This document shows positions 11,697-22,100 of a DNA stretch of 64,000 nucleotides, one piece after another (position 1 is the first letter of the stretch; every line of letters starts with the position of its first letter). A program made the translations under genes and the position numbers. The stretch lies in contig QYAI01000173.1 in assembly GCA_003988855.1 (NCBI GenBank), positions 19,502 to 83,501 of the forward strand, written 5' to 3'. Under the pieces are notes generated by a model. That model searched no databases. It was not told the DNA's origin and was given only the letters and a program-made list of their open reading frames with translations. The DNA comes from Arachnopeziza araneosa. Taxonomy: Eukaryota; Ascomycota; Leotiomycetes; Helotiales; Arachnopezizaceae.

Positions 11697-12811
11697 CTAT
11701 GGAATCCTGTCCAAAACAACATCGCCTGGCCTCTGCACCACCCTGGCTGTTTTGAGAAAATCCGCGCTGACCTGGTGGCTATCAACCCAACCTCTCATCT
11801 CCTCAAAATTCTTACACTTATGCGTCGTGTGAAAATCTACAAACGGCCCACCGATCTCACTGACCCAGAACTGCCCAAACACGCCCGTGTCCGGCTGGCA
11901 CATGATGACCTGCCTCAGGATATCCACGCAGTGGCTCACGTGCCGCTGGATGATATCGGGCGGGTTGCGAAAGGGCCCCCGGCCCTGGGCGAGGTAGTAG
12001 TTGTAATTCCAGAAGAGAGATTGGCGGAGGAGGTCCACGCAGTGCAGGTGGTGCTCGAATTCGAAGAGAACGGGGTAGCCGCCGCCGCTGGCTTGGGCGT
12101 ACTTGAGATAGCCGGGGTTAAGGCCGTATTTTGAGGCCAGATGCTCCGGGACGACGTAATGGCGTGCTATATGTAAATGCATCAGCTTTACTATTAAACT
12201 AGTCATAGTGCTGATTATTTAATGGTTTCCCATTATAGACTAATTGGTGCAGTATACACAAAGTTCGGGTTGAGAAACCCCCGGTCGCTGGAGATGTACC
12301 ATAGAAGAATATTAGAGAGATGAGATAATAACACACCTTCTGTACCCAATGTAAGCCATGCTTCGTCAACCTCTGGACTTGGCGCGCCTGTGTATATACT
12401 AAAATTGAGAAAAGAGCCCGTAAACTCTCTTGACGAATATGATATCTTGACATCCTGCATTATAGGCGATTCTACACACACAATAAATAGCTTAGTATTT
12501 AATATCGAAAGCAATAACTAGCAGGGGAATTTAAATAGATATATGAACATGAAAGATAGATTCTTACGGGTCTGGGACGTGTAGAGAGAACAGATGGTGT
12601 CCAAATCTTGTTCCCGTCTCCAGAGCAGAGTTGTGATATTGAGAGAGACAGAGAGTCCGAGAGAGAGAACTAGGGCCCAATAGATCCAACGATGACTCCA
12701 GGTGCTTGGCGATTGAGAGTAATCTAGGGATGATATATCGTTCTCTTTTTCGTGGGGGTAGGATTCGTGTTCCTGCTTCAATTGTTGATACTGGTGGCTA
12801 TGGAGAGACAT
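11697..12811 (-). CDS. UstYa-like oxidase (DUF3328), candidate RiPP-cyclising enzyme
   Basis: Exons 12811-12568, 12471-12337 and 12166-11697 give 282 residues; both introns are GT-AG and in phase. A single membrane segment lies near residues 44-64 (WIYWALVLSLGLSVS), preceded by a polar N-terminus. The middle exon carries FTGSF and PSPEVDEAW, typical of the family. The last exon has the two diagnostic HxxHC motifs, HHLHC and HVSHC, spaced as in UstYa/UstYb proteins. Known relatives oxidatively cyclise Tyr-containing core peptides in ustiloxin, phomopsin and asperipin biosynthesis. The divergent repeat-peptide gene starts 1.1 kb away, so its product is the obvious candidate substrate; that pairing is inference. 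UstYa-like genes also occur in other pathways. The ATG at 12811 was chosen because no upstream in-frame ATG is seen. Confidence 0.88.
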
Positions 12812-13934
12812 TGTTGGCGATGAACGCACAATTCATGTCTTTTAAGTCGTCAAAAATTGGTAGGATTTCCTGCCCTGTGAATTGAAGATTGTTGAAGTAA
12901 ATCAAAAACTAAGGTAAAATAGATGTCATTGGAAAGTGACAGCAGAGGGAAACCCGATCTTGGATCTCTACTGCTACTGTCCGATCTACACGCATTTCTA
13001 AGCACTCAATGCGGGGTATCCATCATTGGCTAAATATTGAAGCATCTGTGATACATCATACGAGTGGCACTTACACATCACTATTATCCGGAGGGGGTTA
13101 CAGCTTTCGTCATAAGCGCTCAGTAAGGCAGATTTATGGTCTCTCAAAAACGCAGAGCAATGCCGATATTGTATCATCACTACTCAGGCACCGATGCTAG
13201 CTACACATTCTATGTTATTGGCCGAGTACTCAAGATCTCCCTTTGATGTAACTTTCATATTAGTTCAATTACTTTGGATAACACTACTATATGAGAGGAG
13301 GGTAGTATTAGCTGTGAAGCAAGGTTTGGCTTGAGAAGTGGACTGGCTTCAGCTAAGTTCTCTAACAGAAGAATTCTTTAAGGCGTTGTTGTCTGAAAGG
13401 CTACGGACGGACCCAATATAAAATCTTATATCAATCCGCCTTGAACCACTTTCCTCGCTGCACAGCAAATTTTCATCCAGCGCCGAGATATTAGTGCTGT
13501 CCGAAGTGTCCGAAGTTTTTGAATTAATGTGGTATACAGTAAACTTTGCACCGGTGCCTCCGCGGCGCAAACGGCTAAGTGTGACTTTAACCCATGGTTG
13601 ACAGACACAGGAATGTGACGCAAGTCACGACCTGCTAGAGAACGGCGCAGTAAGGCAGAATCGGCCTACAATTCGATTTGGCTAAAGGATCGTCGTTTAG
13701 CAATTTAAGTTCAGATCTTGGCATAGAAGTCGGAGATGGTAAGGCAGTATTGCGTAGAGTTTAGGATAGAAGAATTGCGGGAGTCTCGGGAGTAATAGGA
13801 AGTGCTATATAAGACTGTAGAAGTTCTGCTGCTCAGGATTTTCACTATCATTAAACTAACTCTTTCCAGCAAATATCACTCCTCAACTATACCGACCATA
13901 CTTATCACAATCAAAACACCGCCTGCTTGTCAAG
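12812..13934. other. Divergent intergenic region between UstYa-like gene and repeat-peptide gene
   Basis: 1.1 kb between two divergent starts, likely carrying both promoters. A TATATAA box precedes the peptide gene and is listed separately. Small open frames show no family motifs, and no second UstYa or tyrosinase motif was found here. Confidence 0.55.
13806..13812 (+). promoter_or_regulatory. TATA box of the repeat-peptide gene
   Basis: TATATAA lies 123 bp before the start codon at 13935, followed by a pyrimidine- and A/C-rich leader of the kind common in fungal 5' UTRs. Its position fits a transcription start near 13840. Confidence 0.5.
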
Positions 13935-14369
13935 ATGAAGACTACGATTGTCCTTAATTGCCTGGCCCTCTTTGGCTTTGCTGCTAGTGCTCCTGTAATT
14001 TCTCTGCAGCTTATCGTTCTGACTAGAAAACTAAACTCATGATAGGTGATTGCAATGCAGGAAGCAAAGAGAGACGGCGCCTCTACTGCTGAGACTGCGG
14101 TTTATACTGCTTATGGAGGGAAGGCAAAGAGGGATGATCCTGCTACTGCTGAGACTGCTGTTTATGATTATTATGGAGGGAAGGAAAAGAGGGATGATGC
14201 TGCTACCGCTGAAACAGCTGTTTATGATTATTATGGAGGGAAGGAAAAGAGGGATGATGCTGCTACTGCTGAAACAGCTGTTTATGATTATTACGGAGGG
14301 AAGGAAAAGAGGGATGATGCTGCTACTGCTGAGACAGCTGTTTATGATTATTATGGAGGGAAAGAATAG
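13935..14369 (+). CDS. Secreted Kex2-processed repeat peptide, candidate dikaritin-type RiPP precursor
   Basis: Exons 13935-13994 and 14046-14369, split by a 51-nt GT-AG intron, encode 127 residues. A signal peptide (hydrophobic LALFGFAASA) is followed by a short spacer ending in KR. Five tandem 20-residue units follow. Units 3 and 4 read DDAATAETAVYDYYGGKEKR; unit 5 is the same but stops after GGKE. Unit 2 differs by one residue (DDPA), and unit 1 has YTAYGG instead of YDYYGG. Each unit boundary is a Lys-Arg Kex2 site. Signal peptide, Kex2 sites and repeated Tyr-rich cores beside a UstYa-like gene are the hallmarks of dikaritin precursors such as UstA. The likely core is YDYYGG or a slightly longer Tyr-containing segment. 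The core borders and any cyclisation are inferred. An uncyclised Kex2-processed repeat protein is the alternative. Confidence 0.88.
14073..14366 (+). repeat. Five 60-bp tandem repeats in the peptide gene
   Basis: Units at 14073-14132, 14133-14192, 14193-14252, 14253-14312 and 14313-14366 (the last 54 bp). They are nearly identical at the DNA level, including synonymous positions, which suggests recent duplication or homogenisation. Unit 1 is the most diverged, with GCAAAG and TACTGCTTATGG where others have GAAAAG and TATGATTATTATGG. Confidence 0.92.
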
Positions 14370-15715
14370 AGGGCTGGGTCTCTACAGCTTTGTTAGAACC
14401 GCACAACAATTATGCCAAGCGTGATTTACACAGGGAACCATATGGATATCACATGATAAAGAATTGTGCGGTTCCAGAAGGCAAAGGTTCTATGTACTTA
14501 AGCAAATATTTCTTTCGACAGAAGATCTGTGTTTAGTTCAAATGAAACATCTTATACGTGCTTTAATAGCATTGCACCTTGCTAGTTAACAGGTGATTAC
14601 TAGACCTAAAAGTTCTTAAATATGCCTTGGCAATAGCCTTTTAATTTGGGAGAAAAGAGCCAAACATGTATAAAGTCCCTTAACTAACGTCAAAAGGCCA
14701 GAACCCACGATCTCAACACCTTCCAGTAATATAACTTATTCATCACATTCTTTGGATTTCACCTGTTACGCTCCTGATGATAGGAAAGGAACAGAAAGAG
14801 AAGTATTATCGACTATAAATTCAACTTACAAGAGTCGTTGGAGCGACATGACAAAGGATAGCCATAGAAGGCGACTGACGCTGACATTTGTGATAGTGGA
14901 GACGTGTGATGGGAGGCAGAGGCTGCTGCAAGCGTGGCGTACAGGATAAGGTATTCTTCCTCACTCTTCCATCTTCAGGCTTCCTAAACCTCATCCCAGG
15001 AATGAAGCTTATCAGCCTGCGAGGTACAAGAGGGCCGTCCTGCATAGATAACCAGGGCCAGGCTGTCATCAGGACACGTGACGCCTTCGGAGCTTTCAGA
15101 AAGTTTGGGAAACACCTCGTGATTGTCATACATGTTATAAAGAGGACATAGGTTTACTAATCGAAGTTGCAGCCCAACAGCCATCGCTCTCCAATATGCG
15201 ATAAGTAAGTAGGATCAGAAGCGAGTTGTTTGAAATCTTGTATGGCACTTATGAGGAGAGGGCCTTATTTAGACAGCATCTTTTCAGTTTGTTTTGAGTG
15301 ACAGTCGGCGCCTTGCTTACAGTGCTTGTTGTGTCTGATACTGACAACATATTTTCTCCGTGGCGTCTTCGAGTTTCATTTGTCGCCCACGCCCATTGTC
15401 CAATAAACTAGGCATTATCACGAGCAATGCCTAGTACGGCACCGCAGTAGGGGAAAAAATTAAAAACTTTATGTCCGGTCTTCAAAGATTGCATCGAAGT
15501 GCACGTTGTGCAGGCACAGCCTACCTATGGCTCTTCAATCAAACCGAAGATTTTTGAAAATTTTGGAAAATTTGAAAGGAAGCTTGAGTTGGATTAATTA
15601 AGCCCAAGCCAATTCAAGAGTTCTGAGGCGGATTCGACTTTAAATCCTCAAATGTCAGATACTCGCACAGCCCTAGTACAGCTACCTTTGGTATTCTGAG
15701 ATTGAGCAGCACAAA
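14370..15715. other. Intergenic downstream of the peptide gene
   Basis: Holds an 11-bp inverted repeat just past the peptide stop (listed separately). Between 14820 and 15184 both strands are open for 60-100 codons, and a possible spliced minus-strand gene starting at 15184 can be drawn, but nothing matches a known family, so no gene is called. Confidence 0.45.
14396..14474. repeat. 11-bp inverted repeat in the 3' flank of the peptide gene
   Basis: GAACCGCACAA at 14396-14406 is perfectly complementary to TTGTGCGGTTC at 14464-14474, with 57 nt between. It could form a hairpin in the 3' UTR or be the edge of a small inverted-repeat element. Confidence 0.7.
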
Positions 15716-17645
15716 GTGACTATCAATGTTGCACTTTCTGCTGATGGACTCAGTGCCACCCTCCACGCACTATTTCGTCAAGATGATCTGAAGGGGGAGT
15801 TTCAGAAGATGACAGCAGAGATCAAGACACAATGGGCAATGGAGACTCATATCACTCTCAGCAGGGAGAGACGAAAGGTGCTAGCATTCTTCGAGAAATC
15901 TGATCCTGTGCTCAGCCACGAAGCTAGTTTAAAGCTTCGTCACCCATTGACTGGTCTCTGGGTCAAAGACGGAAGAAATGCCCTCCATTTTCCTCCTCCA
16001 GGTATGAACTTTGATTTGGCACGATTTCTTATAGGAAAAGGGGCCAATCTTAGCTCATGCTGCGCAAACGGGCTAACTCCATTGCATAAATTTGTATGTG
16101 AAGAGATCAGCGATGATACCAAGGTGCTAGAACTCCTCGCGACTAAAGAGGCCTTGTCAAAAATGGCTGAGGATGGATACACACCACTCCATTACGCAAC
16201 TCAATTTTTGAGCCCTCAGAGTGGTTCCCACTCCTTTTTTATTCGACAAGACTACATCTCTACACTAGTAGGCATGGGAGCTAGCATCAATTTGAGAACA
16301 TCAAGCGGAAAATCTACTATAAAGTTGGCATTTGAAAATTTTGACAACGCCAAAGCTCAAATAGAACCTTGGAATTTCCCAGAGCAAAGAAAAAAAATAT
16401 ATGGGTGCTATGTTGCTAGACCTACTCGAAAGCATCATACAAGCCGTCACCTGTCAATCAATCCTAAACGAGCGCCCAACATGGCTGCCAACCATACCGG
16501 GACCGTGTCCACTGATCTGCTGGGCTATTAGCACAGGTAGCGATAAAATTGTCGAACTTCTACTATCTAAAGCTGTAGATTTGGATGCAGACTTGCCCCA
16601 AAATTTATCCAAAGGTTTTGCACGGTCTGCTCTTGAACAAGCATGTCTTTCTGGTTCCAACAAAAATTTGTTTCGGCAGATTTTGAGTCTTTCCCAGAAG
16701 AAACACGAATGTGATGGAGATGGATATTATTTAGCACACTTGGCATGCTTTTTTAGTTCGAGTGCAGAAACGTACCACCTCTAGGCGCTTTCAGAAGCGG
16801 GAGTTGACATTGACAGGCCACAGACTGCGGTAGAAGGCAAACACCTCGGGGGCCAAGCGCCTCTCATGCTCGCCGCTACCAAGGGAAGCGCTGAGCTTGT
16901 CACCTTCCTTCTAGCCTCCGGAGCAGACGTCACTGCTGAGATTGATAGTGGCTGGAAATCCTTGCATTTCGCCATCTATTCACGTGATATTTCGGTGGTT
17001 CGAGCATTCACAGGATCGAATTGCGACTGGAACTCGATTATCAGTTGCACCGTATCTCAAACCACTACTTTGAGCTGCAACGCGCTACACCTGGCAGTTC
17101 TTCTAGGATGTGTGGATATCACGCGCCATATCCTAACAGGCTCTCTCATACGCGATATAGATGCTCGCACTGCAGACGATTATTCCGCTTTGCACCTGGC
17201 TACATTCTGGAGCACTCCGGCGGTTTTAGAGCTGTTGATAGATGCAGGAGCAGATATCGAGGCCGAATTCAAACCTAATGGTCTTCGAGCTATCCATGGA
17301 GCAATCAATAGTAACAGACCGGATACCCTGCAAGTACTTCTACGTCGCGGATGTAAATTGACTGTCGATTCCAAGGGATGACGCCAGAGCTATGTGCTTC
17401 TGGCTGCATGTTCTTACGGCAGAGAGGATGCTATGAAATACTTGACGAGAGCTGGAGCAAACATGTTTGGGACGAAAGACGGGAAGGTTTGCAGTGCGCT
17501 GCAGGCCGCCCAACCCTTTCCTCGGATGGTCCAGTGGCTGTTAGTCGGACGTCATACCGATCAAAAGAAGCTCACAGTGGCCGAAACCAGCGGAGACCAT
17601 CTAAAATCCGGTCCTGGTCGGGACCGAGGACTGCAGAGGTGGTAA
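15716..17645 (+). pseudogene. Ankyrin-repeat protein pseudogene
   Basis: The reading frame starts without an ATG and resembles the middle of fungal ankyrin proteins: a helical N-terminal part, then ankyrin motifs such as NGLTPLHKF, DGYTPLHYA, LMLAATKGSAELVTFLL and YSALHLATFW. Three breaks are visible. A frameshift lies in an A-run near 16388-16396. An in-frame TAG at 16782-16784 sits before ALSEAG. An in-frame TGA at 17379-17381 sits before QSYVLLAA. Both stops could come from single C-to-T changes (CAG to TAG, CGA to TGA). Similarity resumes in the same frame after each stop, so the gene is dead rather than mis-spliced. No nucleotide-binding domain is seen upstream. Confidence 0.75.
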
Positions 17646-17745
17646 TTAAAAACTGTTACGAGCTCACAGCTGGCGCTTCTTTGACAACGCAAGCTGAGGA
17701 GCTGTCACGGCTGAGGAGGAATCTTCGGAGAAGCGCAGTGGTAGT

Positions 17746-18704
17746 TCAAAGTCTCTTATGATAATACTTCTTCTTACAACACTGTGCAACCGTTTGATTC
17801 GGTATTGTACTTATTGGTACGAAAATCCATTGCAAGCCTTGCTTTGTGACTTTCCAAGATTCGGTACCAGTATAGCAAACTTGTCCAGCTTCCAAGGCGC
17901 ACAAATCCACTAATCGCACATTGGGCAATACGAAAGAATCAAGAAATTCGCCAATCTTCTGTCGAGAGTCAAAATTCATGCAAAGTACTTTTGCTAGTTG
18001 GTCAAGGTAAATGTAGCCTGACGAAGTAAAAGTGAGATACAAAAGGTAGAAATGTCTAATTGTTTTGACTTATACAGACCATCAAAGGTTATACGCAGCC
18101 ACCTATATTTTACAATACCAATGACGTTTGAATAAGTGGTGAGCTTGCGGAACTGCTTGATCTTTCCGCCTTCCATGTGAGAATGCAGGTTAAATTATAT
18201 AAGCCTCCGGTATTGAACCCATAAACTCCCTGGCCACGATTTCCTCCAACATAACGGGTGTTTTATCAAACACCTGTGAAGAGTTAATGAAGTACAAGAT
18301 ACGGGCAGTCACTGTCCAAGCAGAAGATCCATAGCAGTCTGCCGAAACGATGTGAGTGCCCTTTGGGAGACCTGAGATGGCTTAGAAATGCAGTGATTCA
18401 AGCGGATCAGAGCGATTTTACATTCAATCACGGCCTCATCTACAGGGAAATCGCCTGCTATATCTGGCTTGAGATGTGGTCGGTCTTTGACAAGGCCATG
18501 AACCAATGTTGACATGTTTTCGTTTCAATCAACTCGTCGTGGAGAATTGCAATGCTTACCTCGCTGAGGCTGAGTTGATGTTGGAGGAGGATTTTTGGTG
18601 TATGCCACAACTCGAATAGCGGGGAAAGCGTAGAAGTTGTTGAAATCGTGTGCGCGGTACATTATATCATGGCGTAGTTGGTATCCTGCCTGTAGAGAGA
18701 CTGA
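17746..18704 (-). other. Poorly resolved minus-strand coding region, possibly a degraded gene
   Basis: A plausible exon at 18704-18560 begins after a CTACAG acceptor, is fully open (YRAHDFNNFYAFPAI), and ends at a good donor (GAG|GTAAGC). It joins in phase to 18484 downward, covering GDFPVDEAVIECKIALIRL. Beyond about 18315 the frame only continues past an in-frame TAA. Another open block at 18042-17746 has no clean junction to the rest. I do not recognise the family. It may be a real gene with missed exons or a decaying copy like the neighbouring ankyrin locus. Confidence 0.3.
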
Positions 18705-19129
18705 CGCTTGAGTGGGGGTAGTGTGCTCTGCAAGTCATTCCTTCAGCCTTGGCGTCCAGTGGGGGGAGCCTAGAACAACGCTGGCGTCGATCACAATTGG
18801 CCGCACAGGTTGTGCTATTCTTGTCAAGTACCTAGATCGGATACCATTGATCAATCTTTCGATGCGTATATATGAAGGTGGCTGTTAGAGCCTTCTTGCA
18901 TGATGAACTGCGATCAACAAAACCAAAATCAGAGATTCGGCGCAAAACTTGGTGATACGCAAGACTGCCTCGCGCCTCCATAACCTTAGTACGGTTGGTG
19001 AGCGGCGCCTAAGAGAAAAGCTGCATCAAAGCACTGCAGTCGGGCGGGAAGGGGCCTTTCCAACCGTGACATTCTCCTGGACACTGGACACCGCTCCTCT
19101 GGGACGACGGAGCAATCGCACTGAAGAAG

Positions 19130-22100
19130 ATGGTAAGTGCAACAGTCCTCTTCCAAATCAGGATGGTGTCACTAACTCTTCACTTGACAGTGGAAGAAGC
19201 TAAAAGTCCGCAAGGATAAGGCTACACATCCTGCCGGCTTCAAGCCCGAAAATGCGACAGATCTTGAAGAATCGACTGCAGCCCTCCAACTTCAAAGTGC
19301 CGAAGCCGCATCCTCGGCCCTTTCTTCGAATGCTTCTCGACCACTCGAGGCCGCCATAACTCGCACTCGAAAGAGGTCGGTGGATCGGGAGGCAGATCCC
19401 TTGGGCTTAAATGTCATCTACGAGCCTGCGGCGTCGCCATCGCTCGATATTATCTTCGTCCATGGCCTGGGGGGGACAAGTCGTCAAACCTGGTCGAAGA
19501 ATCGGGACCCCGAGCTCTTCTGGCCCCACAAGTGGTTGCCATTGGAGCCCGACATGCAAAGTGCGAGAGTACTCTCGTTTGGATATAATTCCCACTTCTT
19601 GTCCTCGGGCCCCGGATCAGTTTCAAGGATATCCGACTTTGCCAAGAATTTGCTCTATGATATGAGATTCAGTCAAGGCGACGGCTCGGAGAATCTAGGC
19701 ATTGGTGAGGTCAGTATGCGGACACAGTTCTCTGCCCATACTCACCATGTTAGCGGCCCATTATTTTCGTCGTCCATTCGATGGGTGGCCTCGTTGTGAA
19801 AAAGGTATATTCTGACAAGACGATTGAGTCGCTGATCTCACGACTGATCCCTTATTACAGGCCTACATTCTTGGCCAGAACAACAATGAATACAAGGATA
19901 TGGTGTCGTCCATAAACGCCATCATTTTCTTAGCGACACCTCATCGGGGCTCAAACCTTGCAGAGGTCTTGAATAGAATTCTGTCGGCCTCTGTTTTCAA
20001 CCACAGCCCGAAAGAATATATAAGTGAGCTCGTTAAGAATTCCCCTGCGCTGGAGGAGCTGAACGAACAATTTCGAAATGTCACGCCCAAGCTTCAGATA
20101 TTCTCGTTTTACGAGACTCTCCAGACTGCAGTTGGCCCCAGGAAAATGGTGAGTCGGCTAGTTTCCTCGCGTGGCCAGTACCTGGGTTGCATTACTCTCT
20201 GGGCTGACACATGCGATTTACCAGATGATTCTTGAGAAAAGCTCCTCCATTCTCGGATATCCTGGTGAGATATCCAAGTCAATGAACGCTGATCACCATC
20301 AGATTTGCAAGTATGACAGCCCTCAAGATTCGAATTATATAGGAGTGCGAAATGCGCTCAAATCGCTTGTTTCTCGATTTTGCGCTGTCGGTAGGTTCCC
20401 AGCTTCTTAGAAATTCCATTCTTTGCCGATTTTAAGATAGTATCTATAATCATTTATAAATGGTTTGTATAACCGCAACGTTGCAATTACCCCTGGCCCT
20501 CGGCCTTACTGGGTAAACAATCATCGCAGAAAAGTTGAAATCAAGCACTGCCTGGATATCTATTGAGACTAAGCTAGCCTATTCGTTTCTAATCATTCAG
20601 AATGCTGAACAAGCACTCAAGGCTAATTAAGTACAGGACGTCGATTGCTAGTAGTACAAAATGCTGCCGATTTTGAGAAGATCGTACTCCTTCTCGGAAT
20701 ATCCGAAATTCCATCTGACGATTTATCGTTCTTTACAGAGCGCAGGAAGCCTGGAACGTGCGAGTGGATATTATCTGATTCAACCTTCAACAAATGGCTA
20801 GAAGACTCCGCCGATTCTAGCATACTCTGGCTACACGCATTACCGGCGAGCGGGAAATCTGTCTTGACTTCTTTGATCATCACTCTTCTATTGGACCTCT
20901 GCAAGCCGTGCTGCTACTTTTTTTTTCGGTTTGACGATCAATCTAAAAACCGGCTGGCTGCTTGTCTTCGATCCCTCGCTTTCCAAACAGCACAGCAGCT
21001 TCCTGAATTTCAAAGAGCATTGAATGGCCTCAGCGAAAGTGGATTGAAAATGGAAAAGTTTGACGCAAGGACAATTTGGAAGAAGGTTTTCGTTGGAATT
21101 CTGTTCAAAATCACGCTTTTGACAGATATATATTGGATCATAGATGCTATTGACGAATCCGACTCTCCCAAATTGTTCGTTGACTTGCTAGGCAGCCTAA
21201 CTTCGTCACATCTACATATCAAAGTTCTGCTTGTCAGCCGTCGAAATCCAGAATTAGCTCTGGCAATGGAAAGGCTTGTGATGACCACGCCACTTCGAAT
21301 ACTACCTGTTGAAGGTAACCATGGCGATATCGAAATGTTTGTCAAGCAAGAAATTGAATTGGTTCACGCGAGTCCAGAATTGAAAGTTGACATTGTTCGG
21401 AGACTGCTTGAGAAAGCACACGGGAACTTCCTCTGGGTCAGACTTGCCTTGGATGAAATATTGAACTGTTACACTCAGGAGGACATAGAAGAAGCTCTCG
21501 AAGGGATACCAGCAGGTATGGAAGAACTTTACTTGAGGATGGAAGCGTCAATCACCAAAAGTTCCAGAGCCTCTCACAAAGCTCTCGCTACGACTCTATT
21601 CTCCTGGGCGGTCTGTGGTCGTCAGCCGCTTACCCTTGACGAATTATCTCAAGCATTGCAGCCGGAGTTTCCAATTATTCGCGATCTCAAGGATATCATC
21701 AGCCAAATGTGTGGCCAATTTGTTGTTGTTGATGCCAAATCCTCGCAGCTCAAAATGGTGCACCAAACTGCAAGAGTATTCTTGTTACATGCTTCAAATA
21801 GTTCCCTCCACATTCAACCGATCATATCTCACGAAATGCTCTTCTCAAGATGCCTCAGCTTCTTGAGTGATCCACAGATATGGCGACGACCTAGCCAGGT
21901 TGATATGAGGTCATTCTCGAATTATTCGGCGATTTCCTGGGCCTATCATCTCGACGAATGCTCTCCAGCATCAGAAAATGTGCTAAATGTTTTGACTAGC
22001 TTTCTTGGAGGCCAGGCCGTACTTGCATGGATTTCTATTCTCGCCAGTATTGGAGACCTGAAACCGCTAGTACAAACGTCGCGATCTCTGGCCAGGTACA

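Noticed and set aside
14050..14424. Open frame overlapping the repeat peptide in another frame
   Set aside because: It is a shadow of the 60-bp repeats; the other frame has the signal peptide, a clean intron and KR sites.
14821..15184. Minus-strand two-exon gene starting at 15184
   Set aside because: Splicing can be drawn, but the plus strand is equally open and no family or domain is recognisable.
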